From: Polaribacter marinus
Lineage (GTDB): Bacteria > Bacteroidota > Bacteroidia > Flavobacteriales > Flavobacteriaceae
Direction of reading: 5' to 3'
Length of the DNA: 64,000 bases
Assembly: GCF_022662535.1 (NCBI RefSeq)
Contig: NZ_JAKQYM010000006.1
Location: 124,001 to 188,000 of the forward strand
The position numbers and the translations under genes were made by a program. The notes below the pieces were generated by a model that had not been told where the DNA came from, made no database searches, and saw only the letters and a list, made by a program, of their open reading frames with translations. Below, piece by piece: positions 8,887 to 17,855 of the stretch (position 1 is the stretch's first letter; each line of letters starts with the position of its first letter).

Positions 8887-9272
8887 AAAAAGGAAAAGTC
8901 ATAGGAATTGGAGGTGTTTTCTTTAAATCTGAAAACCCAAAAGATACTAAAGATTGGTATAAAAAACATTTAAGCTTTAATACTGACGATTGGGGAGCAA
9001 CTTTTTGGTGGAAAGACAAAGATGGAAAAGACGCAACAACACAATGGAGCCCGTTTGCAAAAGACACGACATATTTTGAGCCCTCAAAAAAAGACTTTAT
9101 GTTTAATTATAGAGTAGAAAATTTAGTAGAATTACTAGAAGAACTTAAAAATGATGGAGTCACTATAATTGATGAAATTCAAGAGTTTGATTACGGAAAA
9201 TTTGGTTGGATTTTAGACAATGATGGAAACAAAATAGAACTTTGGGAACCCATTGACAAATCATTTAAATAA
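8883..9272 (+). CDS. VOC-family (glyoxalase/bleomycin-resistance fold) protein
   Basis: A 129-residue protein starting at the ATG that overlaps the preceding stop (ATGA at 8883-8886); the frame is open 13 codons further upstream but that would overlap the previous gene by 43 bases. Family features are the strand GVFFKSENPKDTKDWYKKHL, the YRVENLVELLEELKNDGVTI helix, and the ending FGWILDNDGNKIELWEP, where the Glu corresponds to the usual metal ligand. The reaction is unknown. Members next to DUF1801 genes are common in flavobacteria (recollection, not tested). Confidence 0.85.
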   Translation: MKKGKVIGIGGVFFKSENPKDTKDWYKKHLSFNTDDWGATFWWKDKDGKDATTQWSPFAKDTTYFEPSKKDFMFNYRVENLVELLEELKNDGVTIIDEIQEFDYGKFGWILDNDGNKIELWEPIDKSFK

Positions 9273-9289
9273 CTTATAATCAATTTATT

Positions 9290-9673
9290 ATGATAGATAA
9301 AAGTAACAATATAGAAAAGAAAATCACTTCAAAGTCATTTACTGAAGAAGTAAAAGAAAAAGCTTCAGAGCTAAAAGAAGAAGCTAAAGAGGTTATAGAA
9401 AATGCTAAAGAAAAACTTCATGAAACTTTTTCGGAAGAAAACATAGAAAAAGCAAAACATAAAGCTGAAGAGTATTCGGAAGTTGCGAAAGAAAAAGCTT
9501 CAGAATTTCTTGTTGATGCCAAAGAAGCTTTTGATGTTGTAAGTGAAAAAGGATCTGAACTTGCAGGAGATGCTGTAGAACATATAGCGGATTTTGCTGA
9601 AGAAGCAAAAGAAGATATTAAAGAGGGAAAAGAAAAAGCAAAAAACTTTTTACATCGATTATTCGGAAAATAA
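9290..9673 (+). CDS. Helical, charge-rich LEA/apolipoprotein-like protein
   Basis: A 127-residue protein made almost wholly of Ala, Glu and Lys in repeated blocks such as EKASELKEEAKEV, EKAKHKAEEYSEV and EEAKEDIKEGKEKAK. The ~11-residue periodicity predicts long amphipathic helices, as in LEA group 3 and apolipoprotein A-I-like proteins. There is no signal peptide or membrane helix. A role in stress or membrane-surface protection is plausible but inferred from composition alone. The reverse-strand open frames over this gene are by-products of its GAA/AAA/GCA codon use. Confidence 0.75.
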   Translation: MIDKSNNIEKKITSKSFTEEVKEKASELKEEAKEVIENAKEKLHETFSEENIEKAKHKAEEYSEVAKEKASEFLVDAKEAFDVVSEKGSELAGDAVEHIADFAEEAKEDIKEGKEKAKNFLHRLFGK

Positions 9674-9685
9674 AAAAAACAAACC

Positions 9686-10084
9686 ATGAAACTACTTTCA
9701 AATCACCCAACAGAAATTTTAATTTTACTTTTTTTAATTGTTACTTTTTTACAATCCGGTATTGATAAATTATTAGATTGGAAGGGAAATGTTTCTTTTA
9801 TAAAAGATCATTTTAAAAATTCTCCATTAAAAAATAGTGTTCCTTTTTTACTCGCTGTTATTTTAATTATAGAGATTATTGCCGGAGTCTTAATGATTAT
9901 TGGTGCATATCAATTATATACTTCCGAATTAAAAGAAATTGCTTTATTAGGAGTTGAGCTTTCTGCAATCACTTTAATCTTTTTATTAATAGGACAACGT
10001 TTGGCTAAAGATTATGCCGGAGCGATGTCATTAGCAGTTTACTTTATCATTACACTTTTAGGTGTTTACCTGTTAAATAGTTAA
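9686..10084 (+). CDS. DoxX-like integral membrane protein
   Basis: A 132-residue protein with four predicted membrane helices (about residues 9-27, 50-73, 84-102 and 112-130). The N-terminal LQSGIDKLLDWKGN resembles the F-x-x-G-x-x-K-L pattern after helix 1 in the DoxX/DUF417-like superfamily. It starts 12 bases after the previous stop and is last in the run from panB. Function is unknown; some DoxX proteins take part in redox or sulfur stress systems. Confidence 0.8.
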   Translation: MKLLSNHPTEILILLFLIVTFLQSGIDKLLDWKGNVSFIKDHFKNSPLKNSVPFLLAVILIIEIIAGVLMIIGAYQLYTSELKEIALLGVELSAITLIFLLIGQRLAKDYAGAMSLAVYFIITLLGVYLLNS

Positions 10085-10121
10085 ATCTTATTTAAATAAA
10101 AAATAAAATAAATAATATCTA

Positions 10122-10163
10122 TTTAAAAACCACTTAAAACATTCGTTTTAAGGGGTTTTTAAA
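10122..10163 (+). terminator. Terminator after the DoxX-like gene
   Basis: A 16-bp stem with one mismatch (AAAAACCaCTTAAAAC / GTTTTAAGgGGTTTTT) around a short loop, ending in a T run. A matching A run on the other side means it could act in both directions. Confidence 0.75.
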
Positions 10164-10201
10164 TTATTTTAATACAACCACACCATTAACCTCTTAAAAA
10201 C

Positions 10202-10225
10202 AAAAAAAAGCCACTTATATGGCTA
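10202..10225 (-). terminator. Terminator of the methyltransferase gene
   Basis: Minus-strand hairpin AGCCA-loop-TGGCT followed by eight T, directly after the stop codon at 10228-10230. Confidence 0.75.
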
Positions 10226-10227
10226 AA

Positions 10228-11085
10228 TTAATTGTTTTTAATCACATAAATTAACGAAGAATACTGTGTAGTGCTTCTTGCTTTGATATTAGAAAGAAAT
10301 CCCCTATAAAAACCATTAAAAGGATTATTCTTACCTGATTTATATTTTTCACTCAATAAAGAAACATAATAAGAATCAAACTTCATAGGAAGTGTTTTTT
10401 CAACTCTCATTTCTTTTTCTGAAAATAATTTATGTATAGAATTTTGAGAGAAGTGCCATAAATGTCTTGGCACATCAAAAGCGGCCCAAAACTCTTTATA
10501 ATAATTAGCGTCATAACTTTTGTAATTCGGAACCGCCACTATAATTCTTCCGTCTTTAGAAAGTAATTCTTTTAAACTAGAAATGTATTCGTTCAAATTA
10601 CCAACATGTTCTAAAACATGCCAAAGTGTAATTACATCAAATTTTTGATTTTCGATTTCGTATAGGCTTTCTTTTAAAAAGATTCCTTTCTGGGCAGCAA
10701 TATTAATTGCATCAATACTTGGTTCTACCCCAATCGTATTCCAATTATTATTTTTACATACTTTTAAAAAATCCCCTGTTCCTGCACCTACGTCTAAAAT
10801 ATTTTTATTAGATGTTTCAAAAGAATTTATTAATTGAAGTTTTCTTTTTAAGGTATACTTTTTTACCGTTTGATAAATTTTTTCAAACAGCGTTTTTTTT
10901 GAATCTGTATGAGAAATATAGTTTTCGCTTTTATAGTAATTTTCTAGATCTACAGGCACAGGAGATGTTACCAACATCTCATACTTTTGATTTAGCATTA
11001 CTTCATATGTTTCTCCTGAGACAGTATAATCTTTACAATTTAAAAAAGGTTGCAAACCTTTATAGAGTTCTTTTTCTTTCTCCAT
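10228..11085 (-). CDS. Class I SAM-dependent methyltransferase with N-terminal extension
   Basis: A 285-residue protein. The Methyltransf_23-type core has ILDVGAGTGDFLKVCKNN (SAM motif I, near residue 95), TIGVEPS, FDVITLWHVLEHVGNL (motif with acidic/His end) and GRIIVAVPNYKSYDA. The N-terminal ~70 residues include CKDYTVSGETYEVM, which resembles the start of a family often found next to polysaccharide or glycosyl genes, but no such genes are here. The substrate is unknown. It lies 57 bases downstream of mnmG, with a parS-like palindrome between them. Confidence 0.85.
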   Translation of the reverse strand: MEKEKELYKGLQPFLNCKDYTVSGETYEVMLNQKYEMLVTSPVPVDLENYYKSENYISHTDSKKTLFEKIYQTVKKYTLKRKLQLINSFETSNKNILDVGAGTGDFLKVCKNNNWNTIGVEPSIDAINIAAQKGIFLKESLYEIENQKFDVITLWHVLEHVGNLNEYISSLKELLSKDGRIIVAVPNYKSYDANYYKEFWAAFDVPRHLWHFSQNSIHKLFSEKEMRVEKTLPMKFDSYYVSLLSEKYKSGKNNPFNGFYRGFLSNIKARSTTQYSSLIYVIKNN

Positions 11086-11106
11086 AATTTATTTTTTTTA
11101 CAACAA

Positions 11107-11122
11107 TGTTCCTCGTGGAACA
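11107..11122. promoter_or_regulatory. parS-like palindrome 1 (candidate ParB site)
   Basis: TGTTCCTCGTGGAACA, with arms TGTTCC and GGAACA, agrees at 13 of 16 positions with the classical parS site TGTTTCACGTGAAACA. It lies between mnmG and the methyltransferase gene. ParB binds parS to organise the origin region for segregation. See also 13027-13042. Confidence 0.6.
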
Positions 11123-11142
11123 ATTGCTGTTTACTCTCTTTA

Positions 11143-13020
11143 TTATCTTCCCATATAAACTAAAAGAACAGAAATATCACTAGGGGAAACACCACTAATC
11201 CTACTAGCTTGTGAAATGGATGTGGGTTGAATTTTACTTAACTTTTCTCTAGCTTCATAAGAAAGAGATTTCACTTTTTGATAATCAAATTTAGAAGGAA
11301 TAACAACATTCTCTAATCTATTTAATTTATCTGCATTATTCTTTTCTTTTTCAATGTATCCTGAATATTTTAAATGAATAACAGCTTGTTCGATTATTTC
11401 ATTATCAATTGCATTATCTACTAAAAACAGTTTTAATTTTTGAACATTATCAAAATCAGAAAACTCTAATTGTGGTCTAGCTGCAATTTTATAAAGCTTC
11501 ATCGATTGGTTAATTAAAGCTAAATTTTTAGCTTCCAAAATAGGGTTAATTTCCTCTTGTTTAACACTGGTGTTTTGTAAAAAATTAATAAGCAAATCTG
11601 TTTTTCTTTGCTTTTCAATAACACGATCTAATCTTTCTTTAGAAGCCAAACCTAATTCATATCCAATAGGCGTTAATCGCAAATCTGCATTATCTTGCCT
11701 TAACAATGTTCTATATTCTGCTCTAGAGGTAAACATTCTATAAGGCTCTTCTGTACCTTTTGTAATTAAATCATCAATTAAAACACCAATATAAGCTTCA
11801 TTTCTTTTTAAAATAAAAGGGTCTTTATTTTGTGTTTTTAAAGCAGCATTTACACCAGCCATTAAACCCTGAGCCGCTGCTTCCTCATAACCAGTTGTAC
11901 CATTTATTTGTCCTGCAAAAAACAAATTCTCTATTATCTTTGTTTCTAAAGAATGTGTTAATTGAGTAGGTGGAAAATAATCATACTCTATAGCATAACC
12001 GTATCTGAAAAATTTTACATTTTCAAAACCCGCCACAGAACGAATTGCTTTATCTTGAACATCTTCCGGTAAAGAAGTAGAAAAACCATTAACATACATT
12101 TCACAAGTAGTCCAACCCTCAGGTTCAACAAAAATTTGATGTCTTTCTTTTGTAGCAAAACGATCAATTTTATCTTCTATAGAAGGACAATATCTTGGAC
12201 CTGTAGATTGTATTCTTCCATTAAACATTGGAGACCTATCAAAACCTGTACGTAATAAATCATGTACATCTAAATTGGTATACGTTAAATAACAAGAACG
12301 TTGTTTAACCAATGGTTTTGATGTTGGTAAATAAGAAAATTTTTCAGGGTTTTCATCACCAGGTTGTTCAATCATTTTAGAATAATCTAAAGATCGACCA
12401 TCAACCCGTGGAGGTGTTCCGGTTTTCATTCTACCCGATTCAAAACCTTTTTTCACTAAATCTTCTGTAATTCCAGTTGAAGCTCCTTCACCAGCTCTTC
12501 CTCCACCAAAACTTTTATCACCAATATGGATCAATCCATTTAAAAAAGTTCCTGCAGTTATAACAACTGTTTTTGCTTTTATTTCTAAACCTAAAGCAGT
12601 TTTAACTCCAATAATTTTATTTTCATCAAACAGCAAACCATTAACAGAATCTTGATAAAAATCTAAATTATCTGTTTGCTCTAACATCGTTCTCCAACAT
12701 TCTGCAAACTGCATCCTATCAGATTGTGCTCTTGGACTCCACATAGCAGGTCCTTTAGATTTGTTAAGCATCTTAAACTGAATAGCTGTTTTATCGGTAA
12801 CTATAGCGCTATAACCACCCAAAGCATCAATCTCTCTTACTATTTGTCCTTTTGCAATACCTCCCATAGCAGGGTTACAACTCATTTGCGCAATATTTTG
12901 CAAATTCATTGTAATAAGCAAAGTGTGCGCGCCCATATTAGCAGCAGCAGCAGCAGCTTCGCTACCCGCATGACCACCACCAACTACTATAACATCATAT
13001 GTTGTTGAAAATAAACTCAT
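11143..13020 (-). CDS. mnmG: tRNA uridine-5-carboxymethylaminomethyl synthesis enzyme MnmG (GidA)
   Basis: A 625-residue FAD enzyme that, with MnmE, modifies U34 of several tRNAs. Seen: FAD motif VVGGGHAGSEAAAAAANMG at residues ~12-30, the MSCNPAMGGIAKGQIVREIDALGG signature (split here at 20), SKGPAMWSPRAQ, KTGTPPRVDGRS, CPSIEDKI, EGWTTCEMYVNG, and the helical C-terminal tRNA-binding region ending YLIYMGR-like (SDISVLLVYMGR). It is full length. Palindromes resembling parS sit on both sides, the classical neighbourhood of gid genes near the origin. Confidence 0.98.
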   Translation of the reverse strand: MSLFSTTYDVIVVGGGHAGSEAAAAAANMGAHTLLITMNLQNIAQMSCNPAMGGIAKGQIVREIDALGGYSAIVTDKTAIQFKMLNKSKGPAMWSPRAQSDRMQFAECWRTMLEQTDNLDFYQDSVNGLLFDENKIIGVKTALGLEIKAKTVVITAGTFLNGLIHIGDKSFGGGRAGEGASTGITEDLVKKGFESGRMKTGTPPRVDGRSLDYSKMIEQPGDENPEKFSYLPTSKPLVKQRSCYLTYTNLDVHDLLRTGFDRSPMFNGRIQSTGPRYCPSIEDKIDRFATKERHQIFVEPEGWTTCEMYVNGFSTSLPEDVQDKAIRSVAGFENVKFFRYGYAIEYDYFPPTQLTHSLETKIIENLFFAGQINGTTGYEEAAAQGLMAGVNAALKTQNKDPFILKRNEAYIGVLIDDLITKGTEEPYRMFTSRAEYRTLLRQDNADLRLTPIGYELGLASKERLDRVIEKQRKTDLLINFLQNTSVKQEEINPILEAKNLALINQSMKLYKIAARPQLEFSDFDNVQKLKLFLVDNAIDNEIIEQAVIHLKYSGYIEKEKNNADKLNRLENVVIPSKFDYQKVKSLSYEAREKLSKIQPTSISQASRISGVSPSDISVLLVYMGR

Positions 13021-13026
13021 ATTTAT

Positions 13027-13042
13027 AGTTCCACGTGAAACT
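13027..13042. promoter_or_regulatory. parS-like palindrome 2 (candidate ParB site)
   Basis: AGTTCCACGTGAAACT contains the core GTTCCACGTGAAAC, one base away from the parS core GTTTCACGTGAAAC. It lies 7 bases upstream of the mnmG start codon, between mnmG and ybeY. Confidence 0.68.
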
Positions 13043-13063
13043 TATTTTTTATTAAATTGATTA

Positions 13064-13477
13064 TCAGTTACTTATAACAGAAAGAGCTTTGTTTTCAGCA
13101 TTTCTCATTTGAATTTTATCATCAACAGATTTATCTTTAAAACCCATATAATGTAAAACACCATGAATCATTACCCTGTGTAATTCATCCTCAAAAGAAA
13201 CCTTAAAATCTTTAGAATTATCCTCTACTCTTTCTACAGAAATATAAATATCACCATTGATTAATTTACCTAAAGAATTGTCAAAACTAATAACATCTGT
13301 TAATGTATCATGTTGTAAAAATTCAACATTTAACTTGTGTAAATAATCATCATCACAAAAAATATAATTGATTTCACCTAACTCAAAATTTTTATCTTCT
13401 ATTACGGTAGTAATCCATATTTCTAAGGATTCTTCGTCCTTTAATTTAAAAGAGGTTTCATAATTGAATGTAATCAT
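13064..13477 (-). CDS. ybeY: rRNA maturation endoribonuclease YbeY
   Basis: A 137-residue metalloenzyme used in 16S rRNA 3'-end processing and ribosome quality control. The signature helix reads HGVLHYMGFKD: His105 and His109 match the first two metal ligands, but the third ligand position, His in E. coli, is Asp115. Asp at this place is, as far as I recall, usual in Bacteroidota YbeY. DTLTDVISFDN upstream is the other family signature. It starts 2 bases after the stop of the DUF4175 gene, so the two are likely in one transcript running on to mnmG. Confidence 0.94.
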   Translation of the reverse strand: MITFNYETSFKLKDEESLEIWITTVIEDKNFELGEINYIFCDDDYLHKLNVEFLQHDTLTDVISFDNSLGKLINGDIYISVERVEDNSKDFKVSFEDELHRVMIHGVLHYMGFKDKSVDDKIQMRNAENKALSVISN

Positions 13478-13479
13478 AT

Positions 13480-16400
13480 TTATTTCTGCTTTGATTCGGA
13501 AAAATACTCTCGAACTTTCTTTTTGTAATTTTGCTGCAAAGGTAATGATTGTCTATTTAATATCTCTATCTGATTATAAAACTGCTTTTTAAACTTTAAA
13601 GCTTTAATAGAGTTCTTTTGAAAATCTTTTTGATTGGCTGTAGACTTGCGTTGTTTATCTTTACCTTGTTCTAATGCTGCTTTATCTAATTTTAATAGCT
13701 CATAATTTAGGTTTTGCATTTTTTGAAGGGTGACAGAATTGAAACCTTGTTCAAGAATTTCATTTTCTAGTTGCTCCATCGTTTTTAAAGCTTTTTTTGC
13801 AGCTACATTATTACCTGGTTTGCCATTTTCTGATTCTTTAATAGCATCTTGTAATTGTTGTCTTAATTGAGATTGTTGTTTATAAATTTCATATAACTCG
13901 CCATCTAAATCATTATTAGAATTTCCATTACCTTCACCCTGTTTCTCTCCTTCTTTGCCAGATTTTCCACTCTTTCCTTTTTCTCCTTTATTTCCGGGTT
14001 TACCATTTTTATCAGGCTTTTGACCTTTATCACCTTTCCCTTTTTTTTCACCTGGCTTCTTCCCTTTCTTCATTCCATCTTTCATTTTTTTAGATAGACC
14101 TTCTTGCTTTTTAATAATATCAGGCAAACTAAAACTATTACCCTTGCCTTTACCTTTACCCATCTTCATAGACTTAGCGTTTTGCATATTATTTAAAATA
14201 TTACTTAAATAATCTGCTAAATTATTAACAGAAGTCATAACATAGCGTTGATTGGATAAACCGTTTTCAAATCGATCTTCAGAAAAATTTTCTAAAGATT
14301 GATCTAAATTATAATGTGTAGAAGATAAATCGTCTTGAATTTTAGAAGAAATCTTAGGAAGCCTCATTGACAAAACATACAAACTATCATCAATATGCTC
14401 GAAGTACGTTTTAAGTTCATTTTGCTTTTTTAAATCATTACCAAAATCTGGATGTGAAGTTGAAATATCACTAAACTTATACATTAAGTTTTCTTGTTGA
14501 AAAGAAAAAATAACCAAGTTTTCTAGAATTTTACGAAGATCTTCTATGTTTTCTTCAATAGATTCACCTTCCATCTCCATCATCGCTTTCTGCATTTTTG
14601 CACTCATCTCTTTCATCTTTTTAGATGATTTTTTTTGACTGTCTTTTGCAGATTTTTGATCTTTTTTATCTAAACTTTCTTCTGATTTATTCAATTCTTT
14701 ATCAATCTCAGATTTTTCATCTTCAATATCTGGATGCTCCATAGGTTCTTTTAGCTTCTCATTATCTTTATTTAATTCTTCTAACTCTTTTTTAATATCA
14801 TTAAAGTCTTTTTTAATCTCTTTTTGCTCAGCTAAATTACTGTCTTCTTTTTTCTGAAGAGCTTCTTGTTTTTTAGAAAGTTCTTCAATTTTATTTGCAA
14901 TTTGCATTGTTTTTTGTTCAACATAAAAGCGTTTAACCAATTCTAAAGTTTTTTCTAAACTTCTTCTTTGTTGTTTATTTTGCTGAGCTAACTCTTTGGC
15001 TTTTTTTACTAAATCTTCCTTATTTAGTTTATCTGCCATTTTTTTAATCTCCTCTAATAACCTTTGTTGTTTGTCTAGTTTTTTTAATTCTTCGATTCTT
15101 TTTTTTAACTCTTCTTTTTTATTTTGAATATTTTCATTTTCTTCTTTATTTTCATCAATATTTTCTTGCAACTTATCCGTTTGACGTTGCATCATTTCTT
15201 TATATTGTTCTTGACGTTTTATAAAACTTTGAACTTTCTTTTTATCATTCCAATTAATGTTCTTTTTATTTTGAAGTTCTTGTTGAATAGTCTCTAACTC
15301 TTTTTGTTGTTTTTGTTGTTTTTGAATAGAGTTTTCTAAATTATTGATGGTTTGTTTTTGTTCTTGTAACAGTTCTTCTTCTACTTCTTCTTCTGTTTTT
15401 TGACGGTAATGAAAAGTTTTACTTTTTGCTTTTTTATTTCCATTAAGTGCATCGTTATCAAAAACCTGAAAATAAAGTTGGTAATTAACTCCGTTTTGCA
15501 GATTTAAACCATCAGGAAATTGATAAAAAAAAGTTTGAATATTTTCATTTGTAATCTGTAAATCAAAAGTTTTAAGAGAATTCGGATTTTCGTCATCATA
15601 ATAAACCAACTGTAATTTATTGAGTCCATAATCATCAGAAATTTGACCAGCAAATTGTGCTACTCCACGCGAAATGCTATCAATATTTGAATTAACTGAA
15701 ATTTGAGGAGTTTCATCTTTAATAACATTTATAGAAAATTGTAAATTCTCAAAATCTTTTAAATTTTTATTTGATGAAGAAATTTGATAATGAATAGCAT
15801 TTTTAATTTGATTAGAAAACTCAAAATTATCATCTGAAACTTCTTTAAATAAGTTTCGTTTGTTATTATTGATAAAAGCAACAGAATCCGTTTGACTTGT
15901 ATTTACTTTCCAAATAATTTTAGTGCCCTCTGGAACCGTGATATCTCCAGTGTTCTGTATGATTTCATTGGATTTTAAAATATATCTAGGATATTGTAAT
16001 TGCAAAGAAATATTATTAATTGTTGGAGTATTGATAACCTGAATTACATAGTCTTGAGATTGAATTCCATTAGCATCTATAAAGAAAGTAATAGGTTTTT
16101 GTACATTTACAAAAGTGTAAGAAAAAGTTCCGTTATTATTTTTTTGAAGATAATATTGTTGATTTTCAAAAATAATTTTTGCTTCAGTTGGTAAAACAGT
16201 CCCGTCGGCAATAATATCCACTTTTATAGATTCTCCTTGAATAACTTGTAAAGATGTATTTACTAATAAAAAAGAAAATGGTGCTGGAGGGTTGTAAGAA
16301 GTTCTATGATGCACAACACGTTCTAAACTTTCTGTAAAAACACCTTTATTCCCTGTAAATAAAGTAATTAACAAAATTACAACAGGTACAATAGCAAACT

Positions 16401-16860
16401 TTAAATATTTTTTATTAGTACCAAAATCAATTGCTTTTACAAACGGAATGGGTTGTAATTCTTTAGATTTTTGATGAATACTTGCTAATAATAAATCCGA
16501 TTGAGAAGAGCTTTCTTTTAACTGTAAAACATTCAACAGTTTATCTTTTACTTCTGGAAAGTGATTTCCAATAATTTTTGAAGATTCTGTAAAAGAAATC
16601 CCTTTGCCTAAACCAATTAATTTAAAAATAGGAAAGGCTATAAATTTAATTAATAAAAAAACCTCTACCAAAACAAACAACCAAAAAAGAATGGTTCTAG
16701 CAGTGGGTTTAAGCCATAAAAAATATTCTAAGAATAAGGTAAATAAAAGATACAAAAAACCTAAAGAAAAGAATAAAATTCCACCTTTTATCAATTCATT
16801 TGTATAAAATTTACGAGTAAATTGATGTAGTTTGTCCTCTATGCTTTTAAATCCGTTCAT
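13480..16860 (-). CDS. Large DUF4175-family membrane protein with long coiled coil
   Basis: The chosen start at 16860 (MNGFKSIEDK) gives 1126 residues; an upstream in-frame ATG at 16899 would add 13 residues that do not look like part of the protein. Two membrane helices are near residues 28-48 and 56-78, a third near 155-175. Next is a beta-rich region to about 490, then some 300 residues of Gln/Lys/Glu coiled coil, and a Gly/Lys low-complexity stretch (MKMGKGKGKGN; GKPGNKGEKGK) near 970-1030. The family is conserved in Bacteroidota, usually near ybeY/mnmG, and its function is unknown; an envelope or scaffold role is inference. Confidence 0.85.
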   Translation of the reverse strand: MNGFKSIEDKLHQFTRKFYTNELIKGGILFFSLGFLYLLFTLFLEYFLWLKPTARTILFWLFVLVEVFLLIKFIAFPIFKLIGLGKGISFTESSKIIGNHFPEVKDKLLNVLQLKESSSQSDLLLASIHQKSKELQPIPFVKAIDFGTNKKYLKFAIVPVVILLITLFTGNKGVFTESLERVVHHRTSYNPPAPFSFLLVNTSLQVIQGESIKVDIIADGTVLPTEAKIIFENQQYYLQKNNNGTFSYTFVNVQKPITFFIDANGIQSQDYVIQVINTPTINNISLQLQYPRYILKSNEIIQNTGDITVPEGTKIIWKVNTSQTDSVAFINNNKRNLFKEVSDDNFEFSNQIKNAIHYQISSSNKNLKDFENLQFSINVIKDETPQISVNSNIDSISRGVAQFAGQISDDYGLNKLQLVYYDDENPNSLKTFDLQITNENIQTFFYQFPDGLNLQNGVNYQLYFQVFDNDALNGNKKAKSKTFHYRQKTEEEVEEELLQEQKQTINNLENSIQKQQKQQKELETIQQELQNKKNINWNDKKKVQSFIKRQEQYKEMMQRQTDKLQENIDENKEENENIQNKKEELKKRIEELKKLDKQQRLLEEIKKMADKLNKEDLVKKAKELAQQNKQQRRSLEKTLELVKRFYVEQKTMQIANKIEELSKKQEALQKKEDSNLAEQKEIKKDFNDIKKELEELNKDNEKLKEPMEHPDIEDEKSEIDKELNKSEESLDKKDQKSAKDSQKKSSKKMKEMSAKMQKAMMEMEGESIEENIEDLRKILENLVIFSFQQENLMYKFSDISTSHPDFGNDLKKQNELKTYFEHIDDSLYVLSMRLPKISSKIQDDLSSTHYNLDQSLENFSEDRFENGLSNQRYVMTSVNNLADYLSNILNNMQNAKSMKMGKGKGKGNSFSLPDIIKKQEGLSKKMKDGMKKGKKPGEKKGKGDKGQKPDKNGKPGNKGEKGKSGKSGKEGEKQGEGNGNSNNDLDGELYEIYKQQSQLRQQLQDAIKESENGKPGNNVAAKKALKTMEQLENEILEQGFNSVTLQKMQNLNYELLKLDKAALEQGKDKQRKSTANQKDFQKNSIKALKFKKQFYNQIEILNRQSLPLQQNYKKKVREYFSESKQK

Positions 16861-16961
16861 AATAACTAATAAAAATACTATTTTTACATTGATATACAAT
16901 CAAATAATTGTTAAAACGATTTTTATAAGTATTTATAAACTTACTACAACTAAGTTGAAAA

Positions 16962-17759
16962 ATGAAAGAAGTAATAAAATTACTATTTTTACTCATCGGT
17001 GTTTCAACCTTTTCACAAGGTCCTTGGACACAAAAAAAGGGAAAATTTCACTCACAATTATCATTTACAACAATTCCTAATTATGACGAATTATTTGGTA
17101 AACCTGATTACCATATAAATGGAAAAATATCTGATAATACAATTCAGCTTTATAATGAATATGGCCTTACTAACAACATAACTTTGTTAGTAAATATTCC
17201 ATTTAAATTAATTTCATTTGAACAAAAAAAAGAAGCATCCTTAGGAAATATAGAAATAGGTTTAAAACATAATTTCTATAAAAAAAACTGGTTACTTTCT
17301 GGGCAATTTTCTATAGAAACAAATACAGGATCTTTTAATAAAAATTCAGGAATACGAACTGGTTATAATGCAATCACATTTACCCCGAAGTTTTTAGCTG
17401 GAAAAAGTTTTGACAAAGCCTATCTACAAACTTTTATAGGAACTAAAATTAGAGCAAACAATTACAGTTCAAATTTTAAAATTGGTGGAGAATATGGAAG
17501 CAAAATTTTTAAAAATATTTGGTTGATTGGATTTTTAGATATCGAAAAATCTTTTAAAAATGGTACTGTAAATTTACCTGCATCTAATCTAGCAACGGGG
17601 TTATATGTTGATGATCAAGAATATGGTGTTATTGGTATAAAAACGATTGGTGAAATTTCTAATAACTTTGGAATAACAGCAAGTTTACCAGCTGCTTTTT
17701 TTGGTAACAATGTTGCCAAACAAGTAGCTTTATCGGTTGGAATTTACAAGAAGTTTTAG
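16962..17759 (+). CDS. Putative outer-membrane beta-barrel protein
   Basis: A 265-residue protein with a Sec signal peptide (IKLLFLLIGVSTFSQ, cut after the FSQ that is typical of flavobacteria). The mature part is a string of alternating amphipathic strands (KFHSQLSFTTIP, NNITLLVNIPFKLISF, WLLSGQFSIETN, AYLQTFIGTKIRAN, NIWLIGFLDIEK) ending in QVALSVGIYKKF, with a C-terminal Phe as in barrels assembled by BamA. It resembles small transporter-like barrels (MetA-pathway/DUF3187 type), but I cannot place it firmly. It is divergent from DUF4175 and ends in a clear terminator. Confidence 0.75.
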   Translation: MKEVIKLLFLLIGVSTFSQGPWTQKKGKFHSQLSFTTIPNYDELFGKPDYHINGKISDNTIQLYNEYGLTNNITLLVNIPFKLISFEQKKEASLGNIEIGLKHNFYKKNWLLSGQFSIETNTGSFNKNSGIRTGYNAITFTPKFLAGKSFDKAYLQTFIGTKIRANNYSSNFKIGGEYGSKIFKNIWLIGFLDIEKSFKNGTVNLPASNLATGLYVDDQEYGVIGIKTIGEISNNFGITASLPAAFFGNNVAKQVALSVGIYKKF

Positions 17760-17785
17760 AAAATAGATTATATAAATATTTCGTT

Positions 17786-17812
17786 AAAAGCCTTGTATTA
17801 AGGCTTTTTTTT
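17786..17812 (+). terminator. Terminator of the beta-barrel gene
   Basis: Perfect 9-bp stem AAAAGCCTT / AAGGCTTTT with loop GTATT, followed by more T. Confidence 0.85.
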
Positions 17813-17827
17813 ATGCCTATAGAAAAC

Positions 17828-17835
17828 TATCTTTG
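17828..17835 (+). promoter_or_regulatory. -7 promoter element of gltX
   Basis: TATCTTTG fits TAnnTTTG exactly and sits 20 bases before the gltX start codon. No convincing -33 TTG at the usual distance. Confidence 0.6.
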
Positions 17836-17855
17836 CAATCTCAAAATAAAAAAAA

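Noticed and set aside
9405..9687. Two long minus-strand ORFs over the LEA-like gene
   Set aside because: The plus-strand protein has regular helical periodicity and sits in a same-strand gene run; the reverse frames only mirror its repetitive Glu/Lys/Ala codons.
12724..13008. Plus-strand ORF over the mnmG 5' end
   Set aside because: Antisense to highly conserved mnmG; no start context.
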